Positions 41,538 to 52,106 are shown, counted from the first letter of the stretch. The stretch: DNA of 64,000 bases from Planctomyces sp. SH-PL14 (GCF_001610835.1 NZ_CP011270.1:5350001-5414000); one strand, 5' to 3'. Numbers and translations: made by a program. Notes: generated from the letters alone by a model not told the origin.

Positions 41538-41651
41538 TTAGGGCCAAATGATCCTGCGTTGCGCCGCTCGACCTTCCGCCTTCAGCCTGAACCCCTTCCG
41601 CCTCCCTCACAGGCCCCTCTGCACCCCCCACCAGGGTGCCCCTGGACCCGG
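41538..41651 (-). repeat. GGCGGAAGG-type repeat plus short end fragment of the two-armed repeat
   Basis: On the minus strand this reads GGGTCCAGGGGCACCCTGG, GCAGAGGGGCC, GTGAGGGAGGCGGAAGGGG, further GGCGGAAGG words and GCAACGCAGGATC, then joins copy 6. It mirrors 47228-47346 on the other side of kinase 3. Confidence 0.85.
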
Positions 41652-41742
41652 ATGAGGGGCGACGCTGACGGGGTTCCGTTCGCGTGCTACCCTTTAACGG
41701 CGCCGCCAACATGACGCCGCCAACACGGGCCCCGGGCACTCC

Positions 41743-44700
41743 ATGGCACTGTCCATCGACCAGTTCGTCGATCAGCTGACCACCTCCGGCCTCATCCCGG
41801 CCGACGAGATCACCCCCTTCCTCGCCGAACACAAACCGGCCGACGCCGAACAGCTCGCCCGCGCCCTCGTCCGCCAGAAACTCCTCACCGCCTTCCAGGC
41901 CCAACAGGTCTACTCCCGCAAAGCCAAGGCCCTCGTCCTCGGCAACTACCTCCTCCTGGACAAACTCGGCCAGGGGGGCATGGGCGCCGTCTACAAAGCG
42001 ATGCACCGCCGGATGCACCGCGTCGTCGCCCTCAAGGTCCTCGCCCCCAACGTCACCAAGTCGGCCGAAGCCCGCAAACGCTTCCAGCGGGAAGTCGAAG
42101 CCGCCGCCCGACTCGACCACGCCAACATCGTCACCGCCTTCGACGCCGACGAAGCGAACGGCACCCACTTCCTCGTCATGTCTTACGTCGAGGGGACCGA
42201 CCTCTCGGCCCGCGTGAAAACCAAAGGCCCCCTGGCCATCGACCAGGCGGTCCAGTGCACCCTCCAGGCGGCCCGCGGACTCGAGTTCGCCCACAAACAA
42301 GGGGTCATCCACCGCGACATCAAGCCCGCCAACCTGCTCCTCGATCAGAACGGGACCGTCAAAGTCCTCGACATGGGCCTGGCCCGCATCGAAGACGAAG
42401 CCCACCTCCAGACCGACCTCACGTCGACCGGCGCCGTCATGGGGACCGTCGACTACATGGCCCCCGAACAGGCCCTCAGCACCCGCAACGCCGACGCCCG
42501 CAGCGACATCTATTCGCTCGGCATGACCCTCTGGTACCTCCTCGTGGGCCGCGTCGTCTACGAAGGGGACTCCATGATGGCCCGCCTCCTCCAGCACCGC
42601 GAAGCCCCCATCCCCTCGCTCAAAGGGACCCGCGGCGAAGTCCCCTTCGCCCTCGACGCGATCTTTCAGCGGATGGCCGCCAAGTCCCCCGCCGAGCGCT
42701 ACCAGTCGATGACCGAAGTCATCGCCGCCCTCGAAGCCTTCCAGCGCGGCGAAGGGACCCCCGCCCCCGCCCCCAGCCTGCTTCCCGCCAAGTCCCAGGA
42801 CGCGCTCCTCAACGACTTCCTCCAGGCGGTCGGCGGAGGGGACGCCACGATGGTGCCGGCATCGGGCACGCAGCCGTCCCGCTCGGCCCAGGCCGCCACG
42901 GCGGACGTTGTGGACGCCGCCGCCGTCACCCGGACCGCCTCCCAGTCGGACGTTTCGACCGACCCCAAGACCCATGTCACGCTCGCCTCCGAGAAGCGGG
43001 CCAAAACGAACCGCAGCAAAGCCTCGTCGACGACCGTCCTGGCCCCTGCCGTTTCCTCGCAGGCCAGGTCGGGCACGTCCCCATCCCGCTCCGCTCCGTG
43101 GTGGCAGCAGCGCCCGGTCCAGATCGGCGGCGGTGTCGCCGGGGTCGTCCTTCTGCTCGGAATGATCTTCGCCCTCTCGTCCGGTCGCGCTCCGGAAACC
43201 ACCGACGCGGCGACGTCCCAGGCCGCGGCCGTCGTCCCCGAAGGCCCGACCGGACCGGTCCCGGCCTCCTCGGGCCCGTCCGCCGCGGACGCGAACAGTG
43301 AAGCGTGGGTCGCGGCCGCACTCGCTGCACCGCCGGCCCGGCTCTCGGTCGTCCCGGTCTCGACGTCGGCCGTCTCCGGGCTGACGCTCGACGGCCAGAA
43401 CACCGGCGTCGACTTCTCGACGTGGAAGTACGACCCGACCCGCCCGCTGACCGTCGACTTCGACATCGAGATCGGTCCGCAGCAGGTCGACCGCGACGCC
43501 CCTCTCATCGCTCTCCGCTCCCTCAATTCTCAAGGAGAGCTGTCGTACGTCAAACTCGGCCTGACGGCCTTCGGGATCGGGCCGGTGATCATCGTCGCCG
43601 AGAAGGTCCAGAACGAGATCGTCTCGACCCCCTTCCCCCTGACCGGGTTCCAGGGCCGGCGGCTCCGGATCTCCGCGGTCTGGAATGGAGGACGCCGCCG
43701 GTTGTTCATCGACGGAGCGGAGCAGCGGGTCAGCGGCGTCGACGGCCGCATGCCGGTCTCCGGCGCGCCGACGAACTCCTCCGTCATCGGCGGTTTCCGG
43801 GAAAGCGAAGGGGTCCTGCGGAAGTCATTCGTCGGAACGCTCTACGGCGCCCGTCTCTCCCAGACCGACCGCTCCGCCGACATCCTGCCGGCTGGAGACG
43901 AGTGGCCGCTCGACGAGCAGACCGAGATCCTCTTCCGCTGCCGCGAAGGCTCCGGCGTCCTCGTCCACGACATCGCCGGAAAGGCCGACGACGGCAAGAT
44001 CGTCGGCGGAACCTGGGGCATCACGCACGCGCCGACGCCCCATCCCTCCGAATGCTGGCTCGCTTTCGACGGCCGCTCCTCGGTGGAATGGCCCGACCTC
44101 CCCGGTGATGCCGGCTCGCCGCGGACGATCGAGTGCTGGGTCTCGGTCCCGTCGAAGACCATCGAGTCATCGTCCACCCGTCCCCACGTCCTGTGGGGAA
44201 GCCGGGACTGGCAGCTCCGCCTCGTCCACGGCGCGTGGCAGCCGATGGCCGGCCCTTCGGCCGGCGCGGCGGGAGGAGCCGGGGCGGCCTGCGGCCCGGC
44301 GGTCGCGGACCGGCGGGCCCATGTCGCGGTCCAGTGGGACGGCTCGCGGCGGCGGCTGTTCCTCGACGGCGTCCCCGCGACCCAGAAAGACCTTCCCGAG
44401 GCCACGGCCACGGAGTTCCCCCGCGGAATCGGCGGACTGCTGTCGGCCCGCGGACTCGTCGGCGGCTTCGAAGGGGAGATCGACGAAGTCCGGATCTCCT
44501 CCGTCCCCCGCTACGACGAACCGTTCCATCCCGAGCCGCGGCTCGAGACCGACGACGACACGCTGGCTCTCTATCACTTCGACGAAGGGATCGGGACCAT
44601 CGCCCGCGACTCCTCCGGCAACGGCCGGGACGCGACGCTTCGCGGGGCCGTTTGGCGCGGACCGGGTGTCGCCGCCGAACGGGCGCGGGAGGTCTTCGCG

Positions 44701-47217
44701 AAGGCGGGGGCCGGTCTCGACTTCCAGGGAGACGGATACGTAACGACGCCGGTCCGCTTCGACGGCCAGCCCCCCTGGACGTTCGAAGCGTGGGTCGAGC
44801 CGACGCGGATCCCCGTCTCCGCGGAGAACGTCCTCCTGGCGGACATCGATCACGGCGGTGCGCTGCTCCAGATCCACGGCGGAGGCCGGGCGTGGTTCTC
44901 CGTTCACGACCCGACCGACTATCGGCCGATGAGCGGGGCCGACGTCCTCTGGCCGCGGCGGCTCGTCCACCTGGCGGGGGTCTACGAAGGGACGATGCTG
45001 CGGCTGTACGTCAACGGCCAGCCGGTTAACGCCGGGATACCCTTCACGTCGCCGGCCCGCCCCGGTCCCTTCCCGTTCACGATCGGGGCGAACGAGGACG
45101 GCGGGCAGGACGGCGTCCACAAGTTCCGGCAGTTCTTCATCGGGCGGATGTTCGAGCTGCGGATCTCCCGCGCGGCGCGGTACACGACCCCCTTCGAGCC
45201 GCAGCCGCGGTTCCAGCCGGATGGCGAGACCGTCGCCCTCTACCACTTCGACGAGGGACAGGGGGAGGTCCTGCGGGACGCCTCTCCGAACGGACACAAC
45301 GGGACGCTCGTTGGGCCGGTCTGGAGCCGCCGGGGCGCCATCCCGCCGCAGACTCCGACCGACGCCCTGTTCTCGCTGGACTCGGCCTGGTCGATGCCGG
45401 AGAACCTCGGGCCGGAGGTCAATTCCAACGGACACGAGGGCTGCCCCTGGCTCTCGACCGACGGACTGCGGCTCTACTTCCACTCCCAGCGCGACATGGC
45501 GCAGGACTTCGACCTCGTGATGGCGTCCCGCTCCACGACGGACGGGGCCTTCGGCACGCCGGTGAACCTGGGCGCGCAGGTCAACACCTCATCCACCGAA
45601 GAGGGGCCGACGCTCACGGCCGATGAGCTGACCCTCATCTTCTTCTCGCGGCGGCCCGGTTCGCGGGATCACGACCTGTGGCAGTCCGAGCGGACCTCCG
45701 TGACGAGGCGGTTCGGCGCACCGGTGAACCTGGGTCCGCCCGTCAATTCCGACGGCTCCGACGTCCACCCCGCTCTCAGTCCGGACGGCCTGACGCTCGT
45801 CTACTCGACGATGCGACCCGGCGGGCCGGGGGTCGTGGACCTGCACGTCGCGACCCGCCGGTCGAGGAAGGAGCCGTTCGGCTCACCGGAGATCATCTCC
45901 CGCTCCAGCTCCAACGCCCCGGAGCAGTGGAGCCGCTTCACGCCGGACGGGAAGGCGGTGATCTTCTCCTCCCCCCGCGACCTCAGCCGGGCGTACGACC
46001 TGTGGGTCACGCGCCAGCAGTCCGACGGGAAGTTCGGCTACCCGGTCCCGCTGCCGGCTCCGCTGAACCGGGCGGGGATGGACGGGTCGCTCATCATCTC
46101 CGAGGACGGCCGGAACCTGTTTGTGGAGTCCGCGCGGGCCGGCGGTGTCGGAGGGGGCTGGAACCACGACCTCTGGAGTTCCCGCCGGATCTCGCTGGGC
46201 GAAGCCCGGGAGGCGGAGTTCCGCGAGGCGATGCGGGTCGCCCGGCACCGGAAGATCGCCCGGCAGGTGCTGGAGACCGGGAGCCGCGTCGTCGTCCACA
46301 TCGGAGCCGGGAACGGGAGCACGATCAGTTCGGGAGCGGAGCAGCGGGTGCTGACGAAGGTGCAGGAAATTCCGCGGGTGCCATTCACCATTGTGCGGGT
46401 CGATGCGATCGCCAATCCGCGGTTCCGGGATGTCGATCTGGAGCCGCTGCGGGCGATTCCCGAGCTGGAGGATCTGGCGCTGGCCCAGAGCGGCGTGACG
46501 GACGAGGGGCTGGCGATTGTCGCGGCCTTGCCGCGGTTGTCGTCGCTCAACATCTCCAACATGCCGGTGACGGACGCGTCTCTCGAGCGGCTGAGCGGGC
46601 TCAAGTGGCTGCGGACGCTGCAGCTCGACATGACGTCGGTGACGGCGGAGGGATTGGCGAAGCTGAGTGCTGTTCCTTCGCTGGACTATGTCTCGCTGTT
46701 TCGCGTGCCGCTCGATCGGAAGGGGCTGGAGGCGGTGGCCCGGCTGCCGCGGCTGCGGGGGTTGCAGATCCCGGGGACGCCGGTGACCGATGCGGATCTG
46801 GAGGTGTTGCGGAACCATCCGACGCTGAACATCCTGGGGATTGGCGAGACGAAGATCACGGGGGCGGGACTTTCGATCGTGAAGACGATTCCCAACCTGA
46901 CGAACCTGTCGCTCTCCCGTCAGAAGATGGGTGAGGCGGAGCTGCGGCAGCTGGGTGAGCTGAAGGGGCTTCGGGACTTGAATCTGGACGGGGTGCCGGT
47001 GAGCGATGCGGTGTTGCGGGAGATTGGTGGTTTGACGGAGCTCAGGAGTCTGATTCTGGCGCGGACGGCGGTGACGGATGCGGGGCTGGAGGTGTTGAAG
47101 AAGATGCCGCAGTTGAAGCTGGTGATTTTGAATGGGGTGAAGGTGTCGGCGGAGACGGTGCGAGGTTTGAAGGCCGCGTTGCCGGGCTGCATGATTTACT
47201 CCGACCTCCCGCAGTAG
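41743..47217 (+). CDS. Ser/Thr protein kinase 3 with LamG, PD40 and leucine-rich repeats
   Basis: This 1824-residue protein has an N-terminal helical segment, then the kinase domain at about 65-330: [11 protein letters not shown], catalytic [13 protein letters not shown] instead of DFG, and APEQAL. A Ser/Thr/Ala-rich juxtamembrane region leads to a single membrane helix at about 463-484 ([16 protein letters not shown]). Outside, three LamG/concanavalin-type domains lie at about 535-1160, each with ALYHFDEG-type strands. TolB/PD40-type propeller blades span about 1210-1490 ([30 protein letters not shown]). About ten leucine-rich repeats with VTDxGL follow to the end. It looks like a transmembrane receptor kinase with a sugar- or protein-binding ectodomain. 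Inverted repeat copies bracket the gene. Confidence 0.92.
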   Translation: MALSIDQFVDQLTTSGLIPADEITPFLAEHKPADAEQLARALVRQKLLTAFQAQQVYSRKAKALVLGNYLLLDKLGQGGMGAVYKAMHRRMHRVVALKVLAPNVTKSAEARKRFQREVEAAARLDHANIVTAFDADEANGTHFLVMSYVEGTDLSARVKTKGPLAIDQAVQCTLQAARGLEFAHKQGVIHRDIKPANLLLDQNGTVKVLDMGLARIEDEAHLQTDLTSTGAVMGTVDYMAPEQALSTRNADARSDIYSLGMTLWYLLVGRVVYEGDSMMARLLQHREAPIPSLKGTRGEVPFALDAIFQRMAAKSPAERYQSMTEVIAALEAFQRGEGTPAPAPSLLPAKSQDALLNDFLQAVGGGDATMVPASGTQPSRSAQAATADVVDAAAVTRTASQSDVSTDPKTHVTLASEKRAKTNRSKASSTTVLAPAVSSQARSGTSPSRSAPWWQQRPVQIGGGVAGVVLLLGMIFALSSGRAPETTDAATSQAAAVVPEGPTGPVPASSGPSAADANSEAWVAAALAAPPARLSVVPVSTSAVSGLTLDGQNTGVDFSTWKYDPTRPLTVDFDIEIGPQQVDRDAPLIALRSLNSQGELSYVKLGLTAFGIGPVIIVAEKVQNEIVSTPFPLTGFQGRRLRISAVWNGGRRRLFIDGAEQRVSGVDGRMPVSGAPTNSSVIGGFRESEGVLRKSFVGTLYGARLSQTDRSADILPAGDEWPLDEQTEILFRCREGSGVLVHDIAGKADDGKIVGGTWGITHAPTPHPSECWLAFDGRSSVEWPDLPGDAGSPRTIECWVSVPSKTIESSSTRPHVLWGSRDWQLRLVHGAWQPMAGPSAGAAGGAGAACGPAVADRRAHVAVQWDGSRRRLFLDGVPATQKDLPEATATEFPRGIGGLLSARGLVGGFEGEIDEVRISSVPRYDEPFHPEPRLETDDDTLALYHFDEGIGTIARDSSGNGRDATLRGAVWRGPGVAAERAREVFAKAGAGLDFQGDGYVTTPVRFDGQPPWTFEAWVEPTRIPVSAENVLLADIDHGGALLQIHGGGRAWFSVHDPTDYRPMSGADVLWPRRLVHLAGVYEGTMLRLYVNGQPVNAGIPFTSPARPGPFPFTIGANEDGGQDGVHKFRQFFIGRMFELRISRAARYTTPFEPQPRFQPDGETVALYHFDEGQGEVLRDASPNGHNGTLVGPVWSRRGAIPPQTPTDALFSLDSAWSMPENLGPEVNSNGHEGCPWLSTDGLRLYFHSQRDMAQDFDLVMASRSTTDGAFGTPVNLGAQVNTSSTEEGPTLTADELTLIFFSRRPGSRDHDLWQSERTSVTRRFGAPVNLGPPVNSDGSDVHPALSPDGLTLVYSTMRPGGPGVVDLHVATRRSRKEPFGSPEIISRSSSNAPEQWSRFTPDGKAVIFSSPRDLSRAYDLWVTRQQSDGKFGYPVPLPAPLNRAGMDGSLIISEDGRNLFVESARAGGVGGGWNHDLWSSRRISLGEAREAEFREAMRVARHRKIARQVLETGSRVVVHIGAGNGSTISSGAEQRVLTKVQEIPRVPFTIVRVDAIANPRFRDVDLEPLRAIPELEDLALAQSGVTDEGLAIVAALPRLSSLNISNMPVTDASLERLSGLKWLRTLQLDMTSVTAEGLAKLSAVPSLDYVSLFRVPLDRKGLEAVARLPRLRGLQIPGTPVTDADLEVLRNHPTLNILGIGETKITGAGLSIVKTIPNLTNLSLSRQKMGEAELRQLGELKGLRDLNLDGVPVSDAVLREIGGLTELRSLILARTAVTDAGLEVLKKMPQLKLVILNGVKVSAETVRGLKAALPGCMIYSDLPQ

Positions 47218-47227
47218 CCGCCCGGAA

Positions 47228-47346
47228 CCGGGGTCCAGGGGGCATTCCTGGCGGGGAGTGCAGAGGGGCCTGTGAGGGAGGCGGAAGGGGATCAGGCTGA
47301 AGGCGGAAGGTAGAGCGGCGCAACTCAGAATCATTTGGCCCTGATC
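47228..47346 (+). repeat. Short end fragment plus GGCGGAAGG-type repeat after kinase 3
   Basis: Starts 11 bp after the kinase 3 stop with GGGTCCAGGGGGCATTCCTGG, then GTGAGGGAGGCGGAAGGGG, GCGCAACTCAGAATC and CCCTGATC. It is the inverted counterpart of 41538-41651. Confidence 0.85.
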
Positions 47347-47649
47347 GGGTCCAGGGGCACCCTGGTCAGGGGATGCAAGGGGGAGAATCCCCCTTGCCCG
47401 CCGGAGGCCTGGCCTGTCTCGCTCTCTCTGAAAGAGCGAGGGTCCAAGCGCGGACACCGTGCCGTATGCCCCCTCACCAACCCGCGGGGATTCCAAAACG
47501 AGCGTGGAGTCCTCAACGCCGATTTCACAAAGCGGACGCCCGTTGCTTACCACGGTTCCTCATAGAAGTGCCTCCGGCGGCAAGGGGGTTGCCCCCTTGA
47601 CCCCGGCTGCCGTGGCACGTTGGGTTTGAGCTAGCAACGCTATGCCGGC
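47345..47649 (+). repeat. Two-armed dispersed repeat, copy 7 (full length)
   Basis: From GGGTCC at 47347 to ATGCCGGC at 47649. It lies 55 bp upstream of the permease start. The segment between the first hairpin and the GTCC stem has TCTCGCTCTCTCTGAAAGAG in place of the common CGTCGAGAGATGTCTGAAGG; copy 2 shares this variant. Confidence 0.92.
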
Positions 47650-47704
47650 CACGACGGGATTTGAGCAATCGCCGCAGTGGCCCCGTTGCACTACAACCTG
47701 CCGC

Positions 47705-49111
47705 ATGGCCACCGACTCAACATCCATCCCCCCCTCGACACCGACCGAAGGGACACTCTCCCGCTTCTTCCAGCTCAGCGAGCGCAACACCTCCGTCCGC
47801 ACCGAAGTCCTCGGCGGACTGACGACGTTCGCCACCATGGCCTACATCATCGTCGTCAACCCGGCCATCCTCCAGTTCGCCGGACTCCCCGTCGGCCCCA
47901 GCACCGTCGCCACCATCCTGACCGCGGCGTTCGGCTCCATCCTGATGGGGCTCTACGCCAACCGCCCCTTCGCCGTCGCGCCGTACATGGGCGAAAACGC
48001 CTTCCTCGCCTTCGGCCTCGCCGCCATGGGGATCGGCTGGGAACTGCGACTAGGGACGGTGTTCGTCGCCGGCCTCCTGTTCCTCGCGATTACACTGCTC
48101 AAGATCCGCGGCTGGCTCGCCGACTCGATCTCCACCAGCCTCAAACACAGCTTCGCCGTCGGCATCGGGCTCTTCCTCGCCTTCATCGGCCTCTACCAGA
48201 CCGGCATCGTGACGAGCTTCCTCGAAGGGATGCCCGTCCCCGCCGGCCCGCTCATTCCAAGACCCGACGTCCCGGTGAAGCTCGGCAACCTCCGCGACAC
48301 GCGGGTGCTGCTTTCGATCCTGGGCTTCGTCATCACCGTCGCACTTCTCGCCTGGCGGGTCCGCGGCGCGATCCTGCTCGGCATCGCGGCCACGGCGACG
48401 GTCGGAGCCTTCGCCGGACTTGCCGAGACCCCCGCGGCGATCGTCGCGCTCCCATTCACCGGCGACTACAGCCTGGCGCCGATCGCCTTCCATCTCGACA
48501 TCGGCGGCGTCTTCAAGGTCGCCTTCCTCCCGGTCCTCCTGACGCTGTTCCTGATGAGCTTTCTCGACACGCTCGGAACGCTCGTCGGCGTCGGGGCGGC
48601 GGCCGGGATGCTCGACGAGAAAGGCCGGCTCCCCGAGATGGAGCGGCCGATGCTCGTCGACGCCGTCACCTGCGTCTTCAGCGCCCTCGTCGGCACCTCG
48701 ACGAGCGGAGCCTACATCGAGTCAGCCGCCGGCGTCCGCGAAGGAGCTCGGACCGGACTCGCGGCGGTCGTCACGGGGCTGCTGTTCCTCGCATCGCTCT
48801 TCTTCATCCCGCTCCTCCAGCCGCTGCAGCAGCTCACCTACGCCTACGGGCCGGCGCTGATCGTGATCGGGATCATGATGATGGGAGCGGTCCGCGGCAT
48901 CGACTTCGAAGACCTGACCGAAGCGGCCCCCGCGTTCGTCACCATGGCGATGATCGTCTTCACCTACAACATCGGGAACGGCCTGACGGCGGGGCTGATT
49001 CTCTATCCGGTCCTCAAGCTCCTGGCCGGCCGCTGGCGGGAGCTGCACCCGGGGGCCATCGTTCTGGGTTTGCTCTGCGGCCTGTACTATGTGTTCGGTC
49101 AGCCGCACTGA
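47705..49111 (+). CDS. NCS2/AzgA-type purine permease
   Basis: The 468-residue protein has about 12-14 hydrophobic segments. It carries AzgA-like signatures: LGGLTTFATMAYIIVVNP at the first helix, FAVAPYMGENAFLAF, and GTSTSGAYIESAAGVREGAR, plus a late NIGNGLTAG. The AzgA branch of NCS2 transporters imports adenine, guanine or hypoxanthine with protons. Exact substrate cannot be read. ATG 47705 begins the soluble N-terminal segment; an in-frame ATG at 47642 lies in the preceding repeat copy and is unlikely. The next gene begins 75 bp downstream. Confidence 0.92.
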   Translation: MATDSTSIPPSTPTEGTLSRFFQLSERNTSVRTEVLGGLTTFATMAYIIVVNPAILQFAGLPVGPSTVATILTAAFGSILMGLYANRPFAVAPYMGENAFLAFGLAAMGIGWELRLGTVFVAGLLFLAITLLKIRGWLADSISTSLKHSFAVGIGLFLAFIGLYQTGIVTSFLEGMPVPAGPLIPRPDVPVKLGNLRDTRVLLSILGFVITVALLAWRVRGAILLGIAATATVGAFAGLAETPAAIVALPFTGDYSLAPIAFHLDIGGVFKVAFLPVLLTLFLMSFLDTLGTLVGVGAAAGMLDEKGRLPEMERPMLVDAVTCVFSALVGTSTSGAYIESAAGVREGARTGLAAVVTGLLFLASLFFIPLLQPLQQLTYAYGPALIVIGIMMMGAVRGIDFEDLTEAAPAFVTMAMIVFTYNIGNGLTAGLILYPVLKLLAGRWRELHPGAIVLGLLCGLYYVFGQPH

Positions 49112-49186
49112 GGGATCTCGAGGCCGGGCAGAGCCCATCGGCTGGACCGCGTGGCCAGGTTCTGAGTCTTTCTCCGGAGACGTCTC

Positions 49187-49660
49187 ATGCGCTCGACGTT
49201 GCTGTGGGCCGGTATCGTTGTGTCTCTCCCGATCTGCCTTGGGGGCTGCGAGGCCGGAGCCCAACTCGAGAACCCCGATCAGCCGAAGACCCTCGGCGCT
49301 CCGTGGGTCAACAAGATGGACACCGAGTTCGGAAGCTCGATGACGAGCTCGGACGCAGCCGGGAACCGGGTGTTCTCGGTGAAAAGCAGCACCTTCGGCG
49401 GGCTGATCGAACACATCGTCTCCGAATACAACACGCCGGTCGCGATCCGCCCGAAGGCGATGTCCGACTGGAACCTGACCACGGAAGTGAAGGGGAAGAA
49501 CCAGGAGGAAGTCCTCCAGGACGTGGCGGCCAAGTGCAAGCTGACCCTCGACAAGAACGCCGCCGGCCAGCCGCGCCTCACCCGGCCGGGGGACGAAGCG
49601 GGCGAGGAGTTCCTCGTGAAGATCGAGGAGGGGGAGCGGGAGATGGAGACCGAAGAGTAG
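49187..49660 (+). CDS. Lipoprotein of unknown function
   Basis: The 157-residue protein starts with a lipoprotein signal peptide, hydrophobic LLWAGIVVSLPICLGGC, with lipobox LGGC and Cys21. The mature domain contains TFGGLIEHIVSEYNTPVAI and WNLTTEVKGKNQEEVLQDVA, which resemble the STN/secretin-like short domain (beta-alpha-beta with a hydrophobic Leu after a helix), but I do not claim the family. The C-terminus is Glu-rich (EEGEREMETEE). It lies 75 bp after the purine permease in the same direction. Confidence 0.75.
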   Translation: MRSTLLWAGIVVSLPICLGGCEAGAQLENPDQPKTLGAPWVNKMDTEFGSSMTSSDAAGNRVFSVKSSTFGGLIEHIVSEYNTPVAIRPKAMSDWNLTTEVKGKNQEEVLQDVAAKCKLTLDKNAAGQPRLTRPGDEAGEEFLVKIEEGEREMETEE

Positions 49661-49683
49661 CCGTCGGTGACTTGGGGGCGGGT

Positions 49684-49788
49684 TGTTAAACACCAAGACA
49701 CAAAGAAGGCACGAAGAGCACCAAGGTTGCCCCTCGCGAGAACACGTCTTTGTGTCCTTGGTGCCTCCTTGGTGTCTTGGTGTTTAAT
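49684..49788. repeat. AAACACCAAG-type inverted repeat, copy 3
   Basis: Arms GTTAAACACCAAGACACAAA (49684-49703) and CTTGGTGTCTTGGTGTTTAA (49769-49788) pair with few mismatches. It begins 24 bp after the lipoprotein stop, as copies 1 and 2 also begin after a stop codon. Confidence 0.85.
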
Positions 49789-49869
49789 CTTCTATCCCTG
49801 AATCGCACGCGGAGGTTGCGGTAGAGTGGCGGCTGTCTCAGTTCACGACAGCCCCTGGCCCGCAGACCG

Positions 49870-50199
49870 ATGCCCTACAGCCAGTCCCTCGCCGGCCGCA
49901 CGCGCGATCTTCTGGCTGGCCGCCGCGACATCGAAGAGAAGCGGATGTTCGGCGGGATCGTGTTCCTGCTGAACGGGAACATGCTCGTCGGGATCTGGAA
50001 GGACTCGATCATCGCCCGCCTCGGCGCGGAAGAAGCCGAGGCAGCACTCCAGGAGCCGGACGTCGGCCCCTTCGACATCACAGGCAAGCCGATGAAGAAC
50101 TGGGTCCTGGTCGGACCGGACGGTGTCGACACCGACGAGCAGCTCCGGTCGTGGATCGACCGGGCCGAGCGGTTCGTCTGGACGTTGCCGGCCAAGTAG
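49870..50199 (+). CDS. TfoX N-terminal-domain-like protein
   Basis: The 109-residue protein matches the TfoX/Sxy N-terminal domain fold: an N-terminal helix, then EKRMFGGIVFLLNGNMLVG (the MFGG signature), RLGAEEAEAA, and FDITGKPMKNWVLVG. TfoX domains act in competence regulation in gammaproteobacteria, but stand-alone N-terminal domains occur widely without that role. The C-terminal helix-hairpin-helix domain of full-length TfoX is absent. The gene precedes a convergent cyclopropane synthase, with a bidirectional hairpin between them. Confidence 0.87.
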   Translation: MPYSQSLAGRTRDLLAGRRDIEEKRMFGGIVFLLNGNMLVGIWKDSIIARLGAEEAEAALQEPDVGPFDITGKPMKNWVLVGPDGVDTDEQLRSWIDRAERFVWTLPAK

Positions 50200-50239
50200 C
50201 GACCGGATCGCGGCCTGGTACCGTCACAGACGCCTTCCG

Positions 50240-50306
50240 ATCTGTGTTTATCTGTGTGCATCTGTGGCCTTTTTTTAGCCACAGATAAACACAGATGCAC
50301 ACAGAT
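50240..50306. terminator. Bidirectional hairpin between convergent genes
   Basis: Arms at 50240-50268 and 50278-50306 (ATCTGTGT-rich) are nearly complementary. The top of the loop holds CTTTTTTTA. It lies between the convergent stops at 50199 and 50319 and may terminate both genes. Single-arm relatives occur near 7599. Confidence 0.6.
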
Positions 50307-50318
50307 CAGAGGAGGACA

Positions 50319-51665
50319 TCACGCCACGCGCTTCTGCGGGGCCGCATCTCCCTTCGGCCGGTAGAGATGCTCGCGGGTCGGCGGCATCGTCGAATGGCCG
50401 CGGGAGATGTGCTTCGTTCCGACCGTCTGGAAGATGCACGCCGAGCCGTCGCCCAGAGCGAGGCCGACGCCGGCGAGATACAGCAGCCAGATCCGGTACC
50501 GCTCTTCGCCGATGAACTGGATCGCCTCGTCCTTGCGGGCTTCGAGCCGCTGGGCCCAGTGCTTGCAGGTCATGGCGTAGTGGTCCCGCCAGCCTTCGAC
50601 GTCGTGGACTTCGAAGCCCGCCGCTTCCATCTTCTCGACCATGTGGCCGAGGTGGTCGAGCTCGCCGCCGGGGAAGATGTACTTCGCCAGGATCCGCTTC
50701 TCGGGTGAGACCTTGCGGAAGTGCTTCGCGGTCCGCTTGGCCCGGCGGGTGATCCCATGGCACAGGAACATCCCGCGGTCCGGCAGGAGCTTGCCGACGG
50801 TGTCCATGTAGAGCTGCATGTTGTCGATGCCGACGTGCTCCACCATCCCGATGCTGGCGATCTTGTCGAACTGCCGGTCGAGGTGGGCGTAGTCGCGGAT
50901 CTCCGCCGTGACGCGGCCGGTGAGCCCTTCCCGCTGGATCTTCTCCTGCGTGTACTTGAGCTGCTCGTCCGCCAGCGTGATCCCGTGGGCGATGACGCCG
51001 TAGTGCCTGGCCGCGTGGCAGATCAGCCCGCCCCAGCCGCAGCCGATGTCGAGGAACCGCTCGCCCGGCTGGAGCCGGAGCTTGCGGCAGATCATGTCGA
51101 GCTTGTCCTGCTGAGCCTGCTCGAGGGAGTTGTTCCAGTCGCGGAAGTAGGCGCAGCTGTAGACCATCTCGGGGTCGAGGAACAGCTTGTAGAAGTCGTT
51201 GCTGACGTCGTAGTGGAACTGGATGAAGTCGCGGTTGTCTTCCTGCTTGCGGCTGCGGCCGATCTCGTCTCCCTGGAAGCCGTGGCCGAGTTCGGTCGAT
51301 TCGCCCTTGGCGAAGACGAACGGGAGGATCGACTTGAAGACGAGTCCCTTGCTGACCTTCTTGGTCCGGTCGCGGGAGTTCTTGGTGCGGAGTTTCGTCA
51401 GGAACGTGTGGACGTCCGCCCCTTCGAAGTCGATGTGGCGGCGGGCGTAGTGCCGGAGGAGGTTGTCGGCGGTCGGGCGGCGGAGGAGCGAGGCGATGAC
51501 GCCGGGGCTCTTGAGGACGACGCACAGTTCGGGATCGGCCTGGGCTCCCATCGGGACGACGCTGCCGTCCCACAGCTTGACCGAAATGGCGGCGTTGAGC
51601 TTCTCGGCGAGGTGTTGGAGGAGGGTCTTGATGGCGTCGGTCTGACGCTGGCGGGCCGAGGGCAT
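50319..51665 (-). CDS. Cyclopropane-fatty-acid-phospholipid synthase-like methyltransferase
   Basis: The 448-residue protein has an N-terminal domain of about 170 residues and a SAM-binding domain. Landmarks are HYDVSNDFYKLFLDPEMVYS, motif I FLDIGCGWGGL, GITLADEQLKYTQEKI, and SIGMVEHVG. These match the CFA synthase (Mycolic acid cyclopropane synthase) family, which adds a methylene group from SAM to unsaturated acyl chains of phospholipids. The bicarbonate-binding region seems present around the YHC/GGLxxH context, but I did not verify each residue. ATG 51665 was chosen because it begins the family N-terminus. Upstream ATG 51734 adds 23 residues. Confidence 0.9.
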   Translation of the reverse strand: MPSARQRQTDAIKTLLQHLAEKLNAAISVKLWDGSVVPMGAQADPELCVVLKSPGVIASLLRRPTADNLLRHYARRHIDFEGADVHTFLTKLRTKNSRDRTKKVSKGLVFKSILPFVFAKGESTELGHGFQGDEIGRSRKQEDNRDFIQFHYDVSNDFYKLFLDPEMVYSCAYFRDWNNSLEQAQQDKLDMICRKLRLQPGERFLDIGCGWGGLICHAARHYGVIAHGITLADEQLKYTQEKIQREGLTGRVTAEIRDYAHLDRQFDKIASIGMVEHVGIDNMQLYMDTVGKLLPDRGMFLCHGITRRAKRTAKHFRKVSPEKRILAKYIFPGGELDHLGHMVEKMEAAGFEVHDVEGWRDHYAMTCKHWAQRLEARKDEAIQFIGEERYRIWLLYLAGVGLALGDGSACIFQTVGTKHISRGHSTMPPTREHLYRPKGDAAPQKRVA

Positions 51666-51773
51666 GGGGCGTCCTTGCGTGCCGGAGGTCGGTTCCAGGC
51701 GGTATCTATCGTCCGGATCAGCCTTTGAGGTCAAGACGAGTGTCGGCCGGGACGTTGCGAGGTAGTCTTGTCA

Positions 51774-52106
51774 CCGGGTCCAGGGGCACCCTGGTCAGGG
51801 GGTGCAGGGGGCAGAATGCCTCTTGCCCGCCGGAGGCCTGGCCGTCGAGAGATGGCTGAAGGAGGGCGTGTCCAAGCGCGGACGACGTGCCGTATGCCCC
51901 CTCACCAATCCGCGGGGATTGCAAAGCCAACGGTGTGATGTGAAAGAGTTCTCAAAGTCGGTGCCACAAAGCGGACGTCCGTTGTGTCCCACGGTTCCTC
52001 ACAGGAGTGCCTCCGGCGGCAAGGGGGCGTGGCCCCCTTGACCCCTGGCTGCCATGGCACGATGGGTCTGAGCAATGGGAACCGTGCCGGCAAGGACGCG
52101 GTTCGA
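51774..52106 (+). repeat. Two-armed dispersed repeat, copy 8 (full length)
   Basis: From GGGTCC at 51776 to GCCGGCAAGGACGCG near 52100, which ends three bases before the stop codon of the two-domain kinase. The extended right end GCCGGCAAGGACGCGGTTCG is shared only with copy 11. Confidence 0.92.
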
